Assembly (NCBI GenBank): GCA_900472575.1
Contig: UCIV01000034.1
Coordinates: 145,113-209,112 of the forward strand
Direction of reading: 5' to 3'
Origin: Hyphomicrobiales bacterium
GTDB lineage: Bacteria > Pseudomonadota > Alphaproteobacteria > Rhizobiales > Rhizobiaceae
DNA: 64,000 nucleotides
In this document: positions 1 through 7,519 of the stretch, piece by piece
Position numbering within the stretch: position 1 is the stretch's first letter
How the letters are laid out: each line of letters starts with the position of its first letter
Position numbers and translations under genes: made by a program
Notes under the pieces: model-generated
What the model saw: the letters and a program-made list of their open reading frames with translations, nothing else
The model's database searches: none
What the model was told of the DNA's origin: nothing

Positions 1-12
1 GGAAATTGCGAA

Positions 13-762
13 ATGACAATAATGATGATTCTGCTGCTGGCCGCGGCGGGGTTTCTGTCGGGTGCTGTCAACGCGATTGCGGGCGGCGGCACGTTTCTTA
101 CTTTCGGGGTGATGACGCTCGCCGGCATTCCGCCAATCTCGGCCAATGCCACGTCATCGATCGTGCAGTTTCCAGGGTATGTGACGTCGACGATCGCCTA
201 TCGGGCGGAAATTCTTCATCGATGGCGGAGCATTGCCGTGCTGGGCGTCGTGTCGCTTGTGGGAGGGCTCGCCGGCGCTCTGATCCTGCTGTCGCTCGAC
301 AATCCATCCTTCCGCGCGCTTGTGCCGTGGCTGCTTGCTGCGGCGACGGCAATTTTTGCGGCGGGGCCCTTGCTCAAGCCGAAGGTTTCTTCCGAGGAGC
401 ATAGCGCCAACAGGGTTTCCAGCATCGTCGGCCAGTTTTTCAACGCGATCTATGGCGGGTTCTTCGGTGCCGGAATGGGGATCATGATGCTGGCGGTGCT
501 TGGGCTCACGACCGGCGGCACCTATCATCACCTCAATGCGATGAAGAACCTGTTTGCCATGCTGATTGCCGGCGTGGCGATCGTTGTCTTCATCAGTGGC
601 GATGTGGTGGCATGGCCGGAGGCGCTGGTGATGATCCCGGCAGGTGCACTCGGTGGTTATTCCGGCGTCTGGCTGGCGCGTCGCGTGCCGCAGGCAGTGC
701 TTCGCTGGTGCGTGGTCGCGGTGGGATCGGCGCTGACGGTCTATTATTTCGTAACCGGGTGA
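13..762 (+). CDS. TauE/SafE family sulfite exporter-like membrane protein
   Basis: A 249-residue polytopic membrane protein. The N-terminus carries the family hallmark of a first hydrophobic helix followed by a Gly-rich turn (SGAVNAIAGGGTFLTF, about residues 15-30), and a second Gly-rich block (GGFFGAGMGIMML, about 149-161) marks the internal repeat of the TauE/SafE (DUF81) fold. Family members move sulfite, sulfoacetate or other small organic anions across the inner membrane; the substrate cannot be read here. The ATG at 13 is preceded by a weak GGAA. The gene is convergent with trmD, 8 bp away. A distant family member lies at 20259-20996. Confidence 0.85.
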   Translation: MTIMMILLLAAAGFLSGAVNAIAGGGTFLTFGVMTLAGIPPISANATSSIVQFPGYVTSTIAYRAEILHRWRSIAVLGVVSLVGGLAGALILLSLDNPSFRALVPWLLAAATAIFAAGPLLKPKVSSEEHSANRVSSIVGQFFNAIYGGFFGAGMGIMMLAVLGLTTGGTYHHLNAMKNLFAMLIAGVAIVVFISGDVVAWPEALVMIPAGALGGYSGVWLARRVPQAVLRWCVVAVGSALTVYYFVTG

Positions 763-770
763 TCGCGGCG

Positions 771-1451
771 TCAGTCGTCTGCGAGCAAATCCGGGCGACG
801 TTTTTGTGTCAGCTTTAGAGCCTGCTCCAGCCGCCATTTTTCGATCGCTGCGTGATTTCCTGAAGTCAGGACCGTCGGGATTTCCTGGCCTTCGAAAACC
901 TGCGGGCGGGTGTAATGCGGGTGCTCCAGCAGGCCGTGCTCAAAACTTTCGTTCGTGCCGGAATGGGCATTGCCCATGACGCCCGGCAGGAGGCGGATGA
1001 TGCTGTCGAGAACGGTCAGCGCTGCCGGTTCGCCGCCCGACAGGATGTAGTCGCCGATTGACACTTCCTCGAGGTTGCGTCCGTCGATGACGCGCTGGTC
1101 GACGCCTTCGAAGCGGCCGCAGACGATGACGACGCCTTCGCCATCGGCGAGTTCACGCACCCGGCTCTGGCTTAGCGGCTTGCCGCGCGGGCTCATCAGC
1201 AGGCGGGGGCGGGTATCGGCGGCGACAGAATCGATCGCTCTTGCCAGAATATCCGCTTTCAGCACCATGCCGGGGCCACCGCCGGCCGGCGTATCGTCTA
1301 CGGTGCGGTGCTTGTCTTCAGCAAAATCGCGAATCTGTATCGTATCGAGCGACCAGTCGCCACGTTCCATCGCCTTGCCTGAAAGGGAGAAAGCGAGATG
1401 TCCGGGAAACATTTCCGGATAGAGCGTCAGGAGCGTTGCGCGGAATGTCAT
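771..1451 (-). CDS. trmD: tRNA (guanine(37)-N1)-methyltransferase
   Basis: 226 residues. It transfers a methyl group from S-adenosylmethionine to N1 of G37, next to the anticodon of tRNAs reading CUN, CCN and CGG, preventing +1 frameshifting. The SPOUT trefoil-knot signatures are visible: CGRFEGVDQRV (about 111-121), GDYILSGGE (133-141) and the following LLPGVMGN loop (154-161). The length is near the usual 230-255 but lacks the longest C-terminal tail. The ATG at 1451 overlaps the rimM stop by 4 bp (ATGA), indicating translational coupling. In many bacteria rplS follows trmD; here the downstream neighbour is a convergent permease, so rplS lies elsewhere. Confidence 0.97.
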   Translation of the reverse strand: MTFRATLLTLYPEMFPGHLAFSLSGKAMERGDWSLDTIQIRDFAEDKHRTVDDTPAGGGPGMVLKADILARAIDSVAADTRPRLLMSPRGKPLSQSRVRELADGEGVVIVCGRFEGVDQRVIDGRNLEEVSIGDYILSGGEPAALTVLDSIIRLLPGVMGNAHSGTNESFEHGLLEHPHYTRPQVFEGQEIPTVLTSGNHAAIEKWRLEQALKLTQKRRPDLLADD

Positions 1452-2059
1452 TCTTCGTCCTGGCCGGGAGCTTTTTTGGAGGGGCCCTGGCGGGGCTTGG
1501 GCGGACGTTTGCCGACTGCGGTTGGGTCCCTGTCGTTCGGATCCTCGATCAGGCCAGCGGCTTGCGGGTCGATCAGGATTTTGCCTGCGTCCAGATCGAT
1601 CTCCAGAACCGCTGCTTCTGAAAAGGGGATGAGCGCCGGGCGTCGACCGGGACCTTTCAGTTCAAGCAAATCGCCAGCGCCGAAATCAAATACTGCGCTG
1701 ACTTTGCCATAGCTTTTGCCTTCAGCATCGACGGCTTCGAGGCCTTCGAGATCGGCATAATAGAATTCGTCCTCGTCAAGCTCTTCGTCAGGAAGATTGT
1801 CGCGTTCGACGAAGAGTTCCAGCCCGTTCAAGGCTTCGGCTGCATTACGGTCGTTAATGCCGCGGAAGCGGACAACGACGACGTTTTTTGCATCTCGGAT
1901 TTCGAGGATTTCGAACCGCCGCCCGTCTTCTGCATAAAGATGCCCGTATTCGCCAAGGGCTGTCGGGTTCGCAGTGAAGGATTTGACCCGTACTTCGCCC
2001 CGGAGACCTTGGGCGGCGCCGATCGTGGCCATCAGGATTGGGTTTTCAAGCTTCTTCAT
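1448..2059 (-). CDS. rimM: 16S rRNA processing protein RimM
   Basis: 203 residues from the ATG at 2059 (MKKLENPILMATIG). The reading frame stays open 38 codons further upstream, but that extension has no family similarity and crosses the rpsP terminator. RimM helps assemble the 30S head and binds S19. The N-terminal RimM domain (IGAAQGLRGEVRVKSFT, about 13-29) and a PRC-barrel (EEFYYADLEGLEAV region) are recognisable. The last 35 residues are a basic, low-complexity tail (KRPPKPRQGPSKKAPGQ). Coupled to trmD by a 4-bp overlap. A strong terminator lies between rpsP and this gene, so read-through or a separate weak promoter must feed it. Confidence 0.95.
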   Translation of the reverse strand: MKKLENPILMATIGAAQGLRGEVRVKSFTANPTALGEYGHLYAEDGRRFEILEIRDAKNVVVVRFRGINDRNAAEALNGLELFVERDNLPDEELDEDEFYYADLEGLEAVDAEGKSYGKVSAVFDFGAGDLLELKGPGRRPALIPFSEAAVLEIDLDAGKILIDPQAAGLIEDPNDRDPTAVGKRPPKPRQGPSKKAPGQDEE

Positions 2060-2130
2060 GCCGGGTGTTCCGATTGGTCTGCGCTCATTTAGCCATGAAC
2101 CGCTCGCGGTGCAACGCAAGCATGGCCAAA

Positions 2131-2164
2131 CAGAAAACGGGCAGTGCGTTGCCGCACTGCCCGT
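2131..2164 (-). terminator. Rho-independent terminator after rpsP
   Basis: A perfect 12-bp stem (ACGGGCAGTGCG paired with CGCACTGCCCGT) with a 4-base loop, followed on the minus strand by TTTTCTGTTT. It sits 22 bp past the rpsP stop and 72 bp before rimM. As rpsP and rimM share a strand, it would act as an attenuator giving more S16 than RimM/TrmD. Confidence 0.85.
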
Positions 2165-2185
2165 CGAATACAATCGTTGCAGAAA

Positions 2186-2545
2186 TTATTCTGCAGCGGC
2201 AGCTGCGTCGGCAGCCTTCTGAGCCTTTTCAGCAGCGCGTTCCTGAGCGCGCTTGCCCGGCTTTGCCTTTTCCGGGTTGTTCTTGGCGTCGCGGGTGGCG
2301 ATGCCGGCTTCAGCGAGGAAGCGCAGAACACGGTCGGTCGGCTGTGCGCCGTTTGCGAGCCAATGCTTGATGCGGTCTTCGTTCAGTTCAACGCGCTTTT
2401 CGTTGTCCTTGGCGAGCATCGGGTTCCAGGAACCGAGCTTTTCGAGGAAGCGGCCGTCACGCGGCGAACGGGCGTCGGCAACAACAACGGTGTAGTAAGG
2501 GCGCTTCTTGGAACCACCGCGGGCGAGACGAATCTTCAGGGACAT
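2186..2545 (-). CDS. rpsP: 30S ribosomal protein S16
   Basis: 119 residues. The S16 core (MSLKIRLARGGSKKRPYYTV at the start, then LGSWNP and RIKHWLANGAQPTDRV) is intact. An Ala/Lys-rich tail of about 35 residues (ending KAADAAAAAE) extends beyond the usual 80-90 residues, as is common in alphaproteobacteria. S16 binds 16S rRNA early in 30S assembly. The ATG at 2545 has an AAGGAG ribosome site 6-7 bp upstream; the frame is open further upstream but that part has no S16 similarity. It follows chorismate mutase and ffh on the same strand. Confidence 0.98.
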   Translation of the reverse strand: MSLKIRLARGGSKKRPYYTVVVADARSPRDGRFLEKLGSWNPMLAKDNEKRVELNEDRIKHWLANGAQPTDRVLRFLAEAGIATRDAKNNPEKAKPGKRAQERAAEKAQKAADAAAAAE

Positions 2546-2637
2546 TGTTTTACTCCTTAGGTTTCTTTTTGGGCCACCATCCGGTGGTCCGATCTGTTGT
2601 TGTGAGGCCGCCGTCAGGCGGGCTCGGGTCATGCTGT

Positions 2638-2946
2638 TTACTTTGCACCACCGTGTTCGGCGGCGATTGCTTCATGATGCCGGATGACTTCCTTGATGAC
2701 GAAGTTCAGGAACTTCTCGGCGAAATCCGGATCCAGATTGGCTTCCTTTGCCAGACGGCGAAGGCGTTCGATCTGGTATTCCTCGCGCGCCGGGTCTGCC
2801 GGCGGCAATTCGTACTTGGCTTTCAGGACGCCAACTTCCTTGGTGCAGCGAAAACGCTCGGCGAGCATATGCACCAGCGCCGCATCGATATTGTCGATCG
2901 ACTGGCGGTAGCTCGAAAGCCGTGCCTTCACTTCAGGATCAACCAT
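2638..2946 (-). CDS. Chorismate mutase, AroQ class
   Basis: 102 residues, an all-helical AroQ-type single-domain enzyme that rearranges chorismate to prephenate for phenylalanine and tyrosine synthesis. The pattern fits the family: Arg in helix 1 (RQSIDNIDAALVHMLAERF, about 14-32), KEVGVLKAKY with the catalytic-type Lys (about 36-45), and RLRRLAKEANLDPDFAEKFLNFVIKEVIRHH at the C-terminus. There is no fused prephenate dehydratase. It lies 12 bp after ffh and 92 bp before rpsP, a placement seen in rhizobia that links it to the SRP/ribosome operon by position rather than function. Confidence 0.93.
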   Translation of the reverse strand: MVDPEVKARLSSYRQSIDNIDAALVHMLAERFRCTKEVGVLKAKYELPPADPAREEYQIERLRRLAKEANLDPDFAEKFLNFVIKEVIRHHEAIAAEHGGAK

Positions 2947-2958
2947 TCGCGTCCTCCC

Positions 2959-4527
2959 TTATTTCTTCTTGCCCGGCAGACCGGGGAAACCGCCGAGGCC
3001 GGGAAGCTTTGCTCCGCCGAGACCGGGCAGGCCACCCATTCCACCGGGCAGGCCGCCACCAAGACCCGGCATGCCGCCCGGCTTCAGGCCTGCGGCTTCC
3101 GCCTGTTTCTGCAGGGCTTCGAGTTGCTTCGGATCCATCTTCGACAGATCGGGCATGCCCATGCCACCACCAAGACCCATCTTGGAGGCAAGGCCGCCCA
3201 TCATCTGCTTCATCATGCCGCCCTTGCCCTTGCCGCCCATCATTTTCATCATGTCGGCCATCTGGCGGTGCATTTTCAGAAGCTTGTTGATTTCCGCAGC
3301 ATCCGTGCCGGAGCCGGCCGCGATACGCTTCTTGCGGGAATGTTTCAGCATGTCCGGGTTGGCGCGTTCGGCCTTGGTCATCGAGCCGATGATGGCGATC
3401 TGGCGGTCGAACATCTTGTCGTTCATGCCGGAAGCGGCGAGCTTGTCCTTCATGCCGGCCATGCCGGGCATCATGCCCATGATGCCGCCCATGCCGCCGA
3501 GCGATTTCATCTGGCGCAACTGGTCGGCGAGATCGTTCAGGTCGAACTTGCCCTTGGCCATCTTGGCGGCCATGGCGGCGGCCTTTTCGGCGTCGATGTT
3601 TTCGGCGGCCTTTTCGACCAGCGAAACGATGTCGCCCATGCCGAGAATACGGTCGGCGATACGGCGGGGATGGAATTCCTCCATCTCCGTCATCTTTTCG
3701 CCGACACCGATCAGCTTGATCGGCTTGCCGGTAACGGCGCGCATGGAAAGCGCGGCACCACCACGGCCATCGCCGTCCATACGGGTCAGAACGAGGCCGG
3801 TAATGCCGACGCGTTCATCGAAATTGCGCGCAAGATTGACGGCGTCCTGACCGGTCAGGCTGTCGGCTACGAGCAGGATTTCATGCGGATTGGACTTCCG
3901 CTTGATTTCCGCCATTTCCTGCATCAGCGGTTCGTCGATATGCGTGCGGCCGGCGGTATCGAGGATGACGACGTCATGGCCGCCGAGTTTTGCCGCCTGC
4001 ACGGCGCGGGCGGCGATATCGGTCGGCGACTGGCCGGCGATGACCGGCAGCGTATCGACGCCGGTCTGCACACCGAGCTGGCGCAACTGTTCCTGTGCTG
4101 CCGGGCGGCGCGTATCGAGCGACGCCATCAGCACCTTTTTCTTGTCGCGGTCGGTCAGCCGCTTGGCGATCTTGCCGGTCGTGGTCGTCTTACCCGAACC
4201 CTGCAGACCGACCATCATGATGACGACGGGGGCTGCCGCCTGAAGGCTGATGCTGACGCCTTCGGAGCCGAGCATCTCGACGAGTTCGTCATGGACGATC
4301 TTGACGACCATCTGGCCCGGCTTAATCGATTTCAGGACTTCGGCGCCAACAGCCTTTTCGCGGACCTTATCAGTAAAGGCGCGTACGACTTCGAGCGCCA
4401 CGTCGGCTTCCAAAAGCGCGCGGCGAACCTCGCGCAGGGCGGCGGAAACATCCGCTTCGCTCAATGCGCCACGGCCGGTCAGTCCATTCAGAATGGAGCC
4501 AAGACGGTCCTGGAGGTTTTCAAACAT
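2959..4527 (-). CDS. ffh: Signal recognition particle protein Ffh
   Basis: 522 residues. This GTPase binds signal sequences at the ribosome and, with 4.5S RNA, docks to FtsY for cotranslational membrane insertion. The N domain is followed by the G domain: P-loop GLQGSGKTTTTGK (about 107-119), DTRRPAAQEQL (138-148), DTAGR (190-194) and TRMDGDGRGG. The C-terminal M domain is rich in Met and Gly (GGIMGMMPGMAGM and a Gly-Leu-Pro tail). Two ATGs are 6 bp apart; AAGGA is 7 bp from the one at 4527 but only 1 bp from the one at 4533, so I chose 4527 (MFENLQ). Its partner ftsY is at 9719-11314. Confidence 0.97.
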   Translation of the reverse strand: MFENLQDRLGSILNGLTGRGALSEADVSAALREVRRALLEADVALEVVRAFTDKVREKAVGAEVLKSIKPGQMVVKIVHDELVEMLGSEGVSISLQAAAPVVIMMVGLQGSGKTTTTGKIAKRLTDRDKKKVLMASLDTRRPAAQEQLRQLGVQTGVDTLPVIAGQSPTDIAARAVQAAKLGGHDVVILDTAGRTHIDEPLMQEMAEIKRKSNPHEILLVADSLTGQDAVNLARNFDERVGITGLVLTRMDGDGRGGAALSMRAVTGKPIKLIGVGEKMTEMEEFHPRRIADRILGMGDIVSLVEKAAENIDAEKAAAMAAKMAKGKFDLNDLADQLRQMKSLGGMGGIMGMMPGMAGMKDKLAASGMNDKMFDRQIAIIGSMTKAERANPDMLKHSRKKRIAAGSGTDAAEINKLLKMHRQMADMMKMMGGKGKGGMMKQMMGGLASKMGLGGGMGMPDLSKMDPKQLEALQKQAEAAGLKPGGMPGLGGGLPGGMGGLPGLGGAKLPGLGGFPGLPGKKK

Positions 4528-4720
4528 CGTCATTTCCTTCTTCGTTTCCGTTCGGTGCCCGGAAACGTCGGGTCTTTTGCCGGCAAAAACAAGACGTCAG
4601 AAACGCGCAAAGCCAAAAAGCACCCGAGGGCGCAACGCGCTGTCGGATGTTGACCTCCGGGCTCAGTATGTCGGCCCCGGTCGGCGGCTCCAAGTCGTGA
4701 CTTGTCAGCAGATTGCCGGG

Positions 4721-4749
4721 CTTAAACAGGAAATGCGGCGGAGAGTCAA
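4721..4749 (-). promoter_or_regulatory. Candidate sigma-70 promoter for ffh
   Basis: On the minus strand a TTGACT -35 hexamer (4744-4749), 17-bp spacer and TTTAAG -10 hexamer (4721-4726). A start near 4714 would give a leader of about 190 bases containing both palindromes at 4691-4704 and 4575-4588. Confidence 0.45.
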
Positions 4750-4911
4750 GGATTGGAGTCTTTCATTCGCCTCTTGAATCCGCGAAATTGCCGACGCACG
4801 AGTCCTTGTAAAGCTGCTGCGGCGATGCAATTTCAAGAATTCGGTCAAATCTTTGCCGCAGCAAAAATCCTAAATTCCTCAATGCTCGCCTTTCTAAGAG
4901 GTCGCATTCTC

Positions 4912-4939
4912 TTGCGATTAGTGCGTTGTATCCCATAAT
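4912..4939 (+). promoter_or_regulatory. Candidate promoter giving a leaderless mRNA for the metallo-hydrolase
   Basis: TTGCGA (4912-4917), a 16-bp spacer and CATAAT (4934-4939). The predicted start, about 7 bp after the -10, coincides with the ATG at 4948. No Shine-Dalgarno is present before that ATG (the bases are ATTCCCC), which fits a leaderless transcript. Confidence 0.4.
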
Positions 4940-4947
4940 AATTCCCC

Positions 4948-6033
4948 ATGAACCGACGCACATTCTTCAAATGGTCCGGTCTTGCAGCCATCGCGGCGCT
5001 TGCCGGCGGGGTCACGGCAAGGAGTGCCATGGCTGGCAACAAGTATTATTCCGGCCCCGTGTCCGATCATTTCGACGGCAAGGCCTTTTTCAATCCGGGT
5101 GGAACCGAACCGCGCGGCGGGCTGGATCTTTTGCGTTGGAAGCTCGGAAACGGCAATATTCCCTGGCCGGATACATTTGCCAGCCCGTTTGCGCAGGCGG
5201 TGCCTGAGACGCGGGTGAACGGTGACCGGATCGTTGTGACGATGGTCGGGCATGCATCGATGCTCATTCAGGTCGCTGGTCTCAACATCCTCACCGATCC
5301 CGTCTGGTCGGAGCGGACCAGCCCGTTCTCCTGGACCGGTCCGAAGCGTGTGAACCCGCCCGGCATCCGCATCGGCGATCTGCCGCCGATCGATATCGTG
5401 CTCGTCACCCACAATCACTACGACCACATGGATCTCGAAACGCTTTGGGTGCTGCAGAGCCGCGACAAGCCGCATTTCATCACGCCGCTCGGCAATGACA
5501 CGATCATTCGTTCGCGTGTGCCAGATGCCAGGATCACGGTGATGGACTGGGGTGGCAGCGAGACGGCCGGCCCCGGTGTTATCTTCCATTGCGAGCCTTG
5601 CCATCACTGGTCGGCGCGCGGACTGGGAGATCGCCGCGAGGCGCTCTGGGCCGCTTTCGTTTTCGAGACGCCGGCTGGAAAAATCTACCATATCGGCGAT
5701 ACCGGTTTTCACGAAGGTCGCAACTATCGGGCTGTCGGTGAAAAGCACGGGCCATTCCGGCTCGCCAATCTTCCGTTCGGCGCCTATGAGCCGCGCTGGT
5801 TCATGGAGGCGCAGCACCAGAACCCGGAAGAGGCGGTCAAAGGCATGCAGCTTTGCGGCGCTTCCTATGTTGCCGGGCATCACTGGGGTACGGTGAAGCT
5901 GACCAACGAGGGAATAGAACAGCCGGTCGAGGCACTGCATGCGGCGCTCGATGCACAACAGATCGCCCGCGATCGGTTCCGCCCGATGCGACCCGGTGAA
6001 GTTTTCAAGGTTCCGGCTTCACGTCCTGCTTGA
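4948..6033 (+). CDS. Tat-exported metallo-beta-lactamase-fold hydrolase (NAPE-PLD/UlaG-like)
   Basis: 361 residues. The N-terminus is a twin-arginine signal (NRRTFFKWSG at 2-11, matching R-R-x-F-x-K, then a hydrophobic stretch and a likely AMA cleavage near residue 29), so the folded, metal-loaded enzyme should be exported to the periplasm. The catalytic HxHxDH motif is HNHYDH (155-160), preceded by the GHASMLIQ and LTDPVWSERTSP blocks typical of the NAPE-phospholipase D/UlaG branch; later His and Asp ligands appear in HHWSARG and GDTGFH. The substrate, perhaps a phospholipid or lactone, is not evident. No ribosome site precedes the ATG; see the promoter at 4912-4939. It stands alone before heme oxygenase. 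Confidence 0.88.
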   Translation: MNRRTFFKWSGLAAIAALAGGVTARSAMAGNKYYSGPVSDHFDGKAFFNPGGTEPRGGLDLLRWKLGNGNIPWPDTFASPFAQAVPETRVNGDRIVVTMVGHASMLIQVAGLNILTDPVWSERTSPFSWTGPKRVNPPGIRIGDLPPIDIVLVTHNHYDHMDLETLWVLQSRDKPHFITPLGNDTIIRSRVPDARITVMDWGGSETAGPGVIFHCEPCHHWSARGLGDRREALWAAFVFETPAGKIYHIGDTGFHEGRNYRAVGEKHGPFRLANLPFGAYEPRWFMEAQHQNPEEAVKGMQLCGASYVAGHHWGTVKLTNEGIEQPVEALHAALDAQQIARDRFRPMRPGEVFKVPASRPA

Positions 6034-6087
6034 CTTGTCGCACCTTGATTTGCTTGATGCGAAAAACATGAGTGCATGGGGAAAGTA

Positions 6088-6675
6088 ATGCAGATCGAGT
6101 TAGAGCGTCCGACCGAAGAAACCCGTATCCAGCGGCTGAAGGCTCTGACGACCGGGACCCATGACACGCTGGACAAGCGCATCTTGCGCGCCGAGCCGTT
6201 TGCCAGCCGCGAGCGTTATGCGCTGTTCCTAGAGGTCCAGCATCATTTTCATGCCGATGTCGCGCCGCTTTTTGCCGACGAAGACCTCAATCGCCGTTTG
6301 CCCGGCCTTGCCGAGCGCAATCGTTACGAAGCCCTGCGTCAGGATATCGTCGATCTCGGCGGCGTTCCGGAAGAGCTCGGCGCAACGACCGGTCCGCTGA
6401 CGCCGGCTCAGGCGCTCGGCTGGGTCTATGTTGCGGAAGGCTCCAATCTCGGAGCGGCCTTCCTGCGCAAGGAAGCGGCAAAGATCGGCCTGTCGGACGA
6501 TTTTGGCGCACGCCATCTGGCAGGGCATCCCGATGGTCGTGGTCTGCATTGGCGCAATTTCGTTGCCGCTTATAACGATCTTCCGCTGACTGAAGCTGAG
6601 GAACTCGAAGCTGCCGAAGGCGCCAAGGCTGCCTTCCGTCGTGTTCATGCGCTGGTCGACGAAATCTTCGGCTGA
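6088..6675 (+). CDS. Heme oxygenase family protein (biliverdin-producing)
   Basis: 195 residues from the ATG at 6088, preceded by GGGGAAAG. An in-frame ATG at 6076 adds four residues but has no ribosome site. The protein is mostly helical, with a proximal-His candidate in LTTGTHDTLDKRI and the distal-helix signature GWVYVAEGSNLGAAFL (Gly-rich, as in BphO/HemO-type enzymes), which bends over the heme face. The predicted reaction is oxidative opening of heme to biliverdin, Fe2+ and CO. No heme receptor, TonB system or bacteriophytochrome gene is adjacent, so whether it serves iron recovery or chromophore supply is open. Residue-level assignment is by pattern only. Confidence 0.8.
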   Translation: MQIELERPTEETRIQRLKALTTGTHDTLDKRILRAEPFASRERYALFLEVQHHFHADVAPLFADEDLNRRLPGLAERNRYEALRQDIVDLGGVPEELGATTGPLTPAQALGWVYVAEGSNLGAAFLRKEAAKIGLSDDFGARHLAGHPDGRGLHWRNFVAAYNDLPLTEAEELEAAEGAKAAFRRVHALVDEIFG

Positions 6676-6686
6676 TTTTCAGCCGA
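6668..6686. terminator. Hairpin between convergent genes
   Basis: A perfect 8-bp stem TCGGCTGA/TCAGCCGA with a 3-base loop overlaps the heme oxygenase stop codon and ends 3 bp before the stop of the convergent gene. No long T-run follows on either strand, so it may be a weak bidirectional terminator or an RNase barrier. Confidence 0.4.
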
Positions 6687-6689
6687 TCA

Positions 6690-7361
6690 TTAACGGCGCG
6701 TCGCCACCCAGATCACATGCTTGGCGCCGCGCTTGCCGTTGGCGCGGGTGTTGACGACTTCGGCCTCGTAGCCTGTGTCCTTCAGCCGCTTGGTGAAGCC
6801 GTAATCCGGGCCGGATGACCAGACGGAGAGCACGCCGCCGGGGCGCAGGGCTTCGCGGGCGGCACGCAGGCCGCGGTCGTTATAAAGTGCGTCGTTACTG
6901 TCGCGTGTCAGTCCGTCCGGACCGTTGTCGACATCGAGCAGGATGGCGTCGAACCTTGCTTTCGATTCACGGATCAGTTCACCGACATCGCCCTGATGGA
7001 TTTTCGTGCGCGGGTCGTCGAGGCAGCCCTTGAAGACCTCGGCCATCGGGCCGCGCGCCCATTTCACCACTGCCGGCACCAGTTCGGCGACGGTGACGGT
7101 GGCGTCCGGCGGAACGATCGCCAGTGCGGCGCGGAGCGTAAAACCCATGCCGAGGCCGCCGATCAGGATGGATGGCTTGGACCTATCCCTGATCTTTTCC
7201 CAGGAGAGCGTCGCAAGCGCCTCTTCCGAGCCGCTCAGCCGGCTGTTCATCAGCTCGTTTGAACCGAGCATGATGGAGAATTCCTGGCCGCGCTGTTTCA
7301 GGCGCAACTCGCCGCCATCGTCCGGTATCTTTGCGCTGTCCAGTTGAACCCAGGGTAACAT
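6690..7361 (-). CDS. Spermidine synthase-like (class I SAM-fold) protein
   Basis: 223 residues from the ATG at 7361 (MLPWVQLD), chosen because AGAGG lies 7 bp upstream; the longer frame to 7436 lacks this. The Rossmann core shows motif I ILIGGLGMGFTLRAAL, an acidic end of beta-2 (VTVAELVPAVVKW), and DAILLDVDNGPDGLTR where spermidine synthases place the catalytic Asp. The usual N-terminal beta-barrel of polyamine aminopropyltransferases is reduced. It could be a putrescine aminopropyltransferase homolog or an unrelated methyltransferase; neither substrate is evident. It is transcribed divergently from dapF. Confidence 0.75.
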   Translation of the reverse strand: MLPWVQLDSAKIPDDGGELRLKQRGQEFSIMLGSNELMNSRLSGSEEALATLSWEKIRDRSKPSILIGGLGMGFTLRAALAIVPPDATVTVAELVPAVVKWARGPMAEVFKGCLDDPRTKIHQGDVGELIRESKARFDAILLDVDNGPDGLTRDSNDALYNDRGLRAAREALRPGGVLSVWSSGPDYGFTKRLKDTGYEAEVVNTRANGKRGAKHVIWVATRR

Positions 7362-7519
7362 CGTCAAGCCTCTTTTTGGGGCTCCCCTAACACGCGTTGC
7401 GGCTTTGCGCCAATCTTTAGGCATATGCGCCGCCACTGGTAATTTGCAGCACTTTCGGCCATATACGCCATAAAGAGTGGGCCATTGACGGTTTGACGGC
7501 CCGAAGAGTGGATATCATC

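Larger units (their letters stand above)
4534..4947. other. Divergent intergenic region between ffh and the metallo-hydrolase gene
   Basis: A 415-bp stretch, more AT-rich than its surroundings toward 4800-4940. It holds a candidate ffh promoter (4721-4749), a candidate promoter for the rightward gene (4912-4939), a perfect 14-bp palindrome TTTTGCCGGCAAAA (4575-4588) in the ffh leader, and a second inverted repeat CAAGTC-GT-GACTTG (4691-4704) just after the expected ffh start site. I looked for the 4.5S SRP RNA here and saw no match to its conserved tetraloop region. Confidence 0.6.

Noticed and set aside
2545..4653. 702-codon open frame on the plus strand, antisense to ffh
   Set aside because: Composition (long His/Gly/Ala runs) is the mirror of GC-biased codons of ffh, which has clear motifs on the minus strand.
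4763..4936. 57-codon small ORF on the minus strand (MGYNALIARECDLLERRALR...) with a GGGGA site
   Set aside because: Its codons (CTA, AGA, TTA, AGG) are unlike the neighbours and it lies in an AT-rich promoter region crossing both candidate promoters. I cannot support it as a gene, though it might be tested by ribosome profiling.
4534..4947. Possible 4.5S SRP RNA gene beside ffh
   Set aside because: No match to the conserved GGAAG-type SRP RNA helix was seen.
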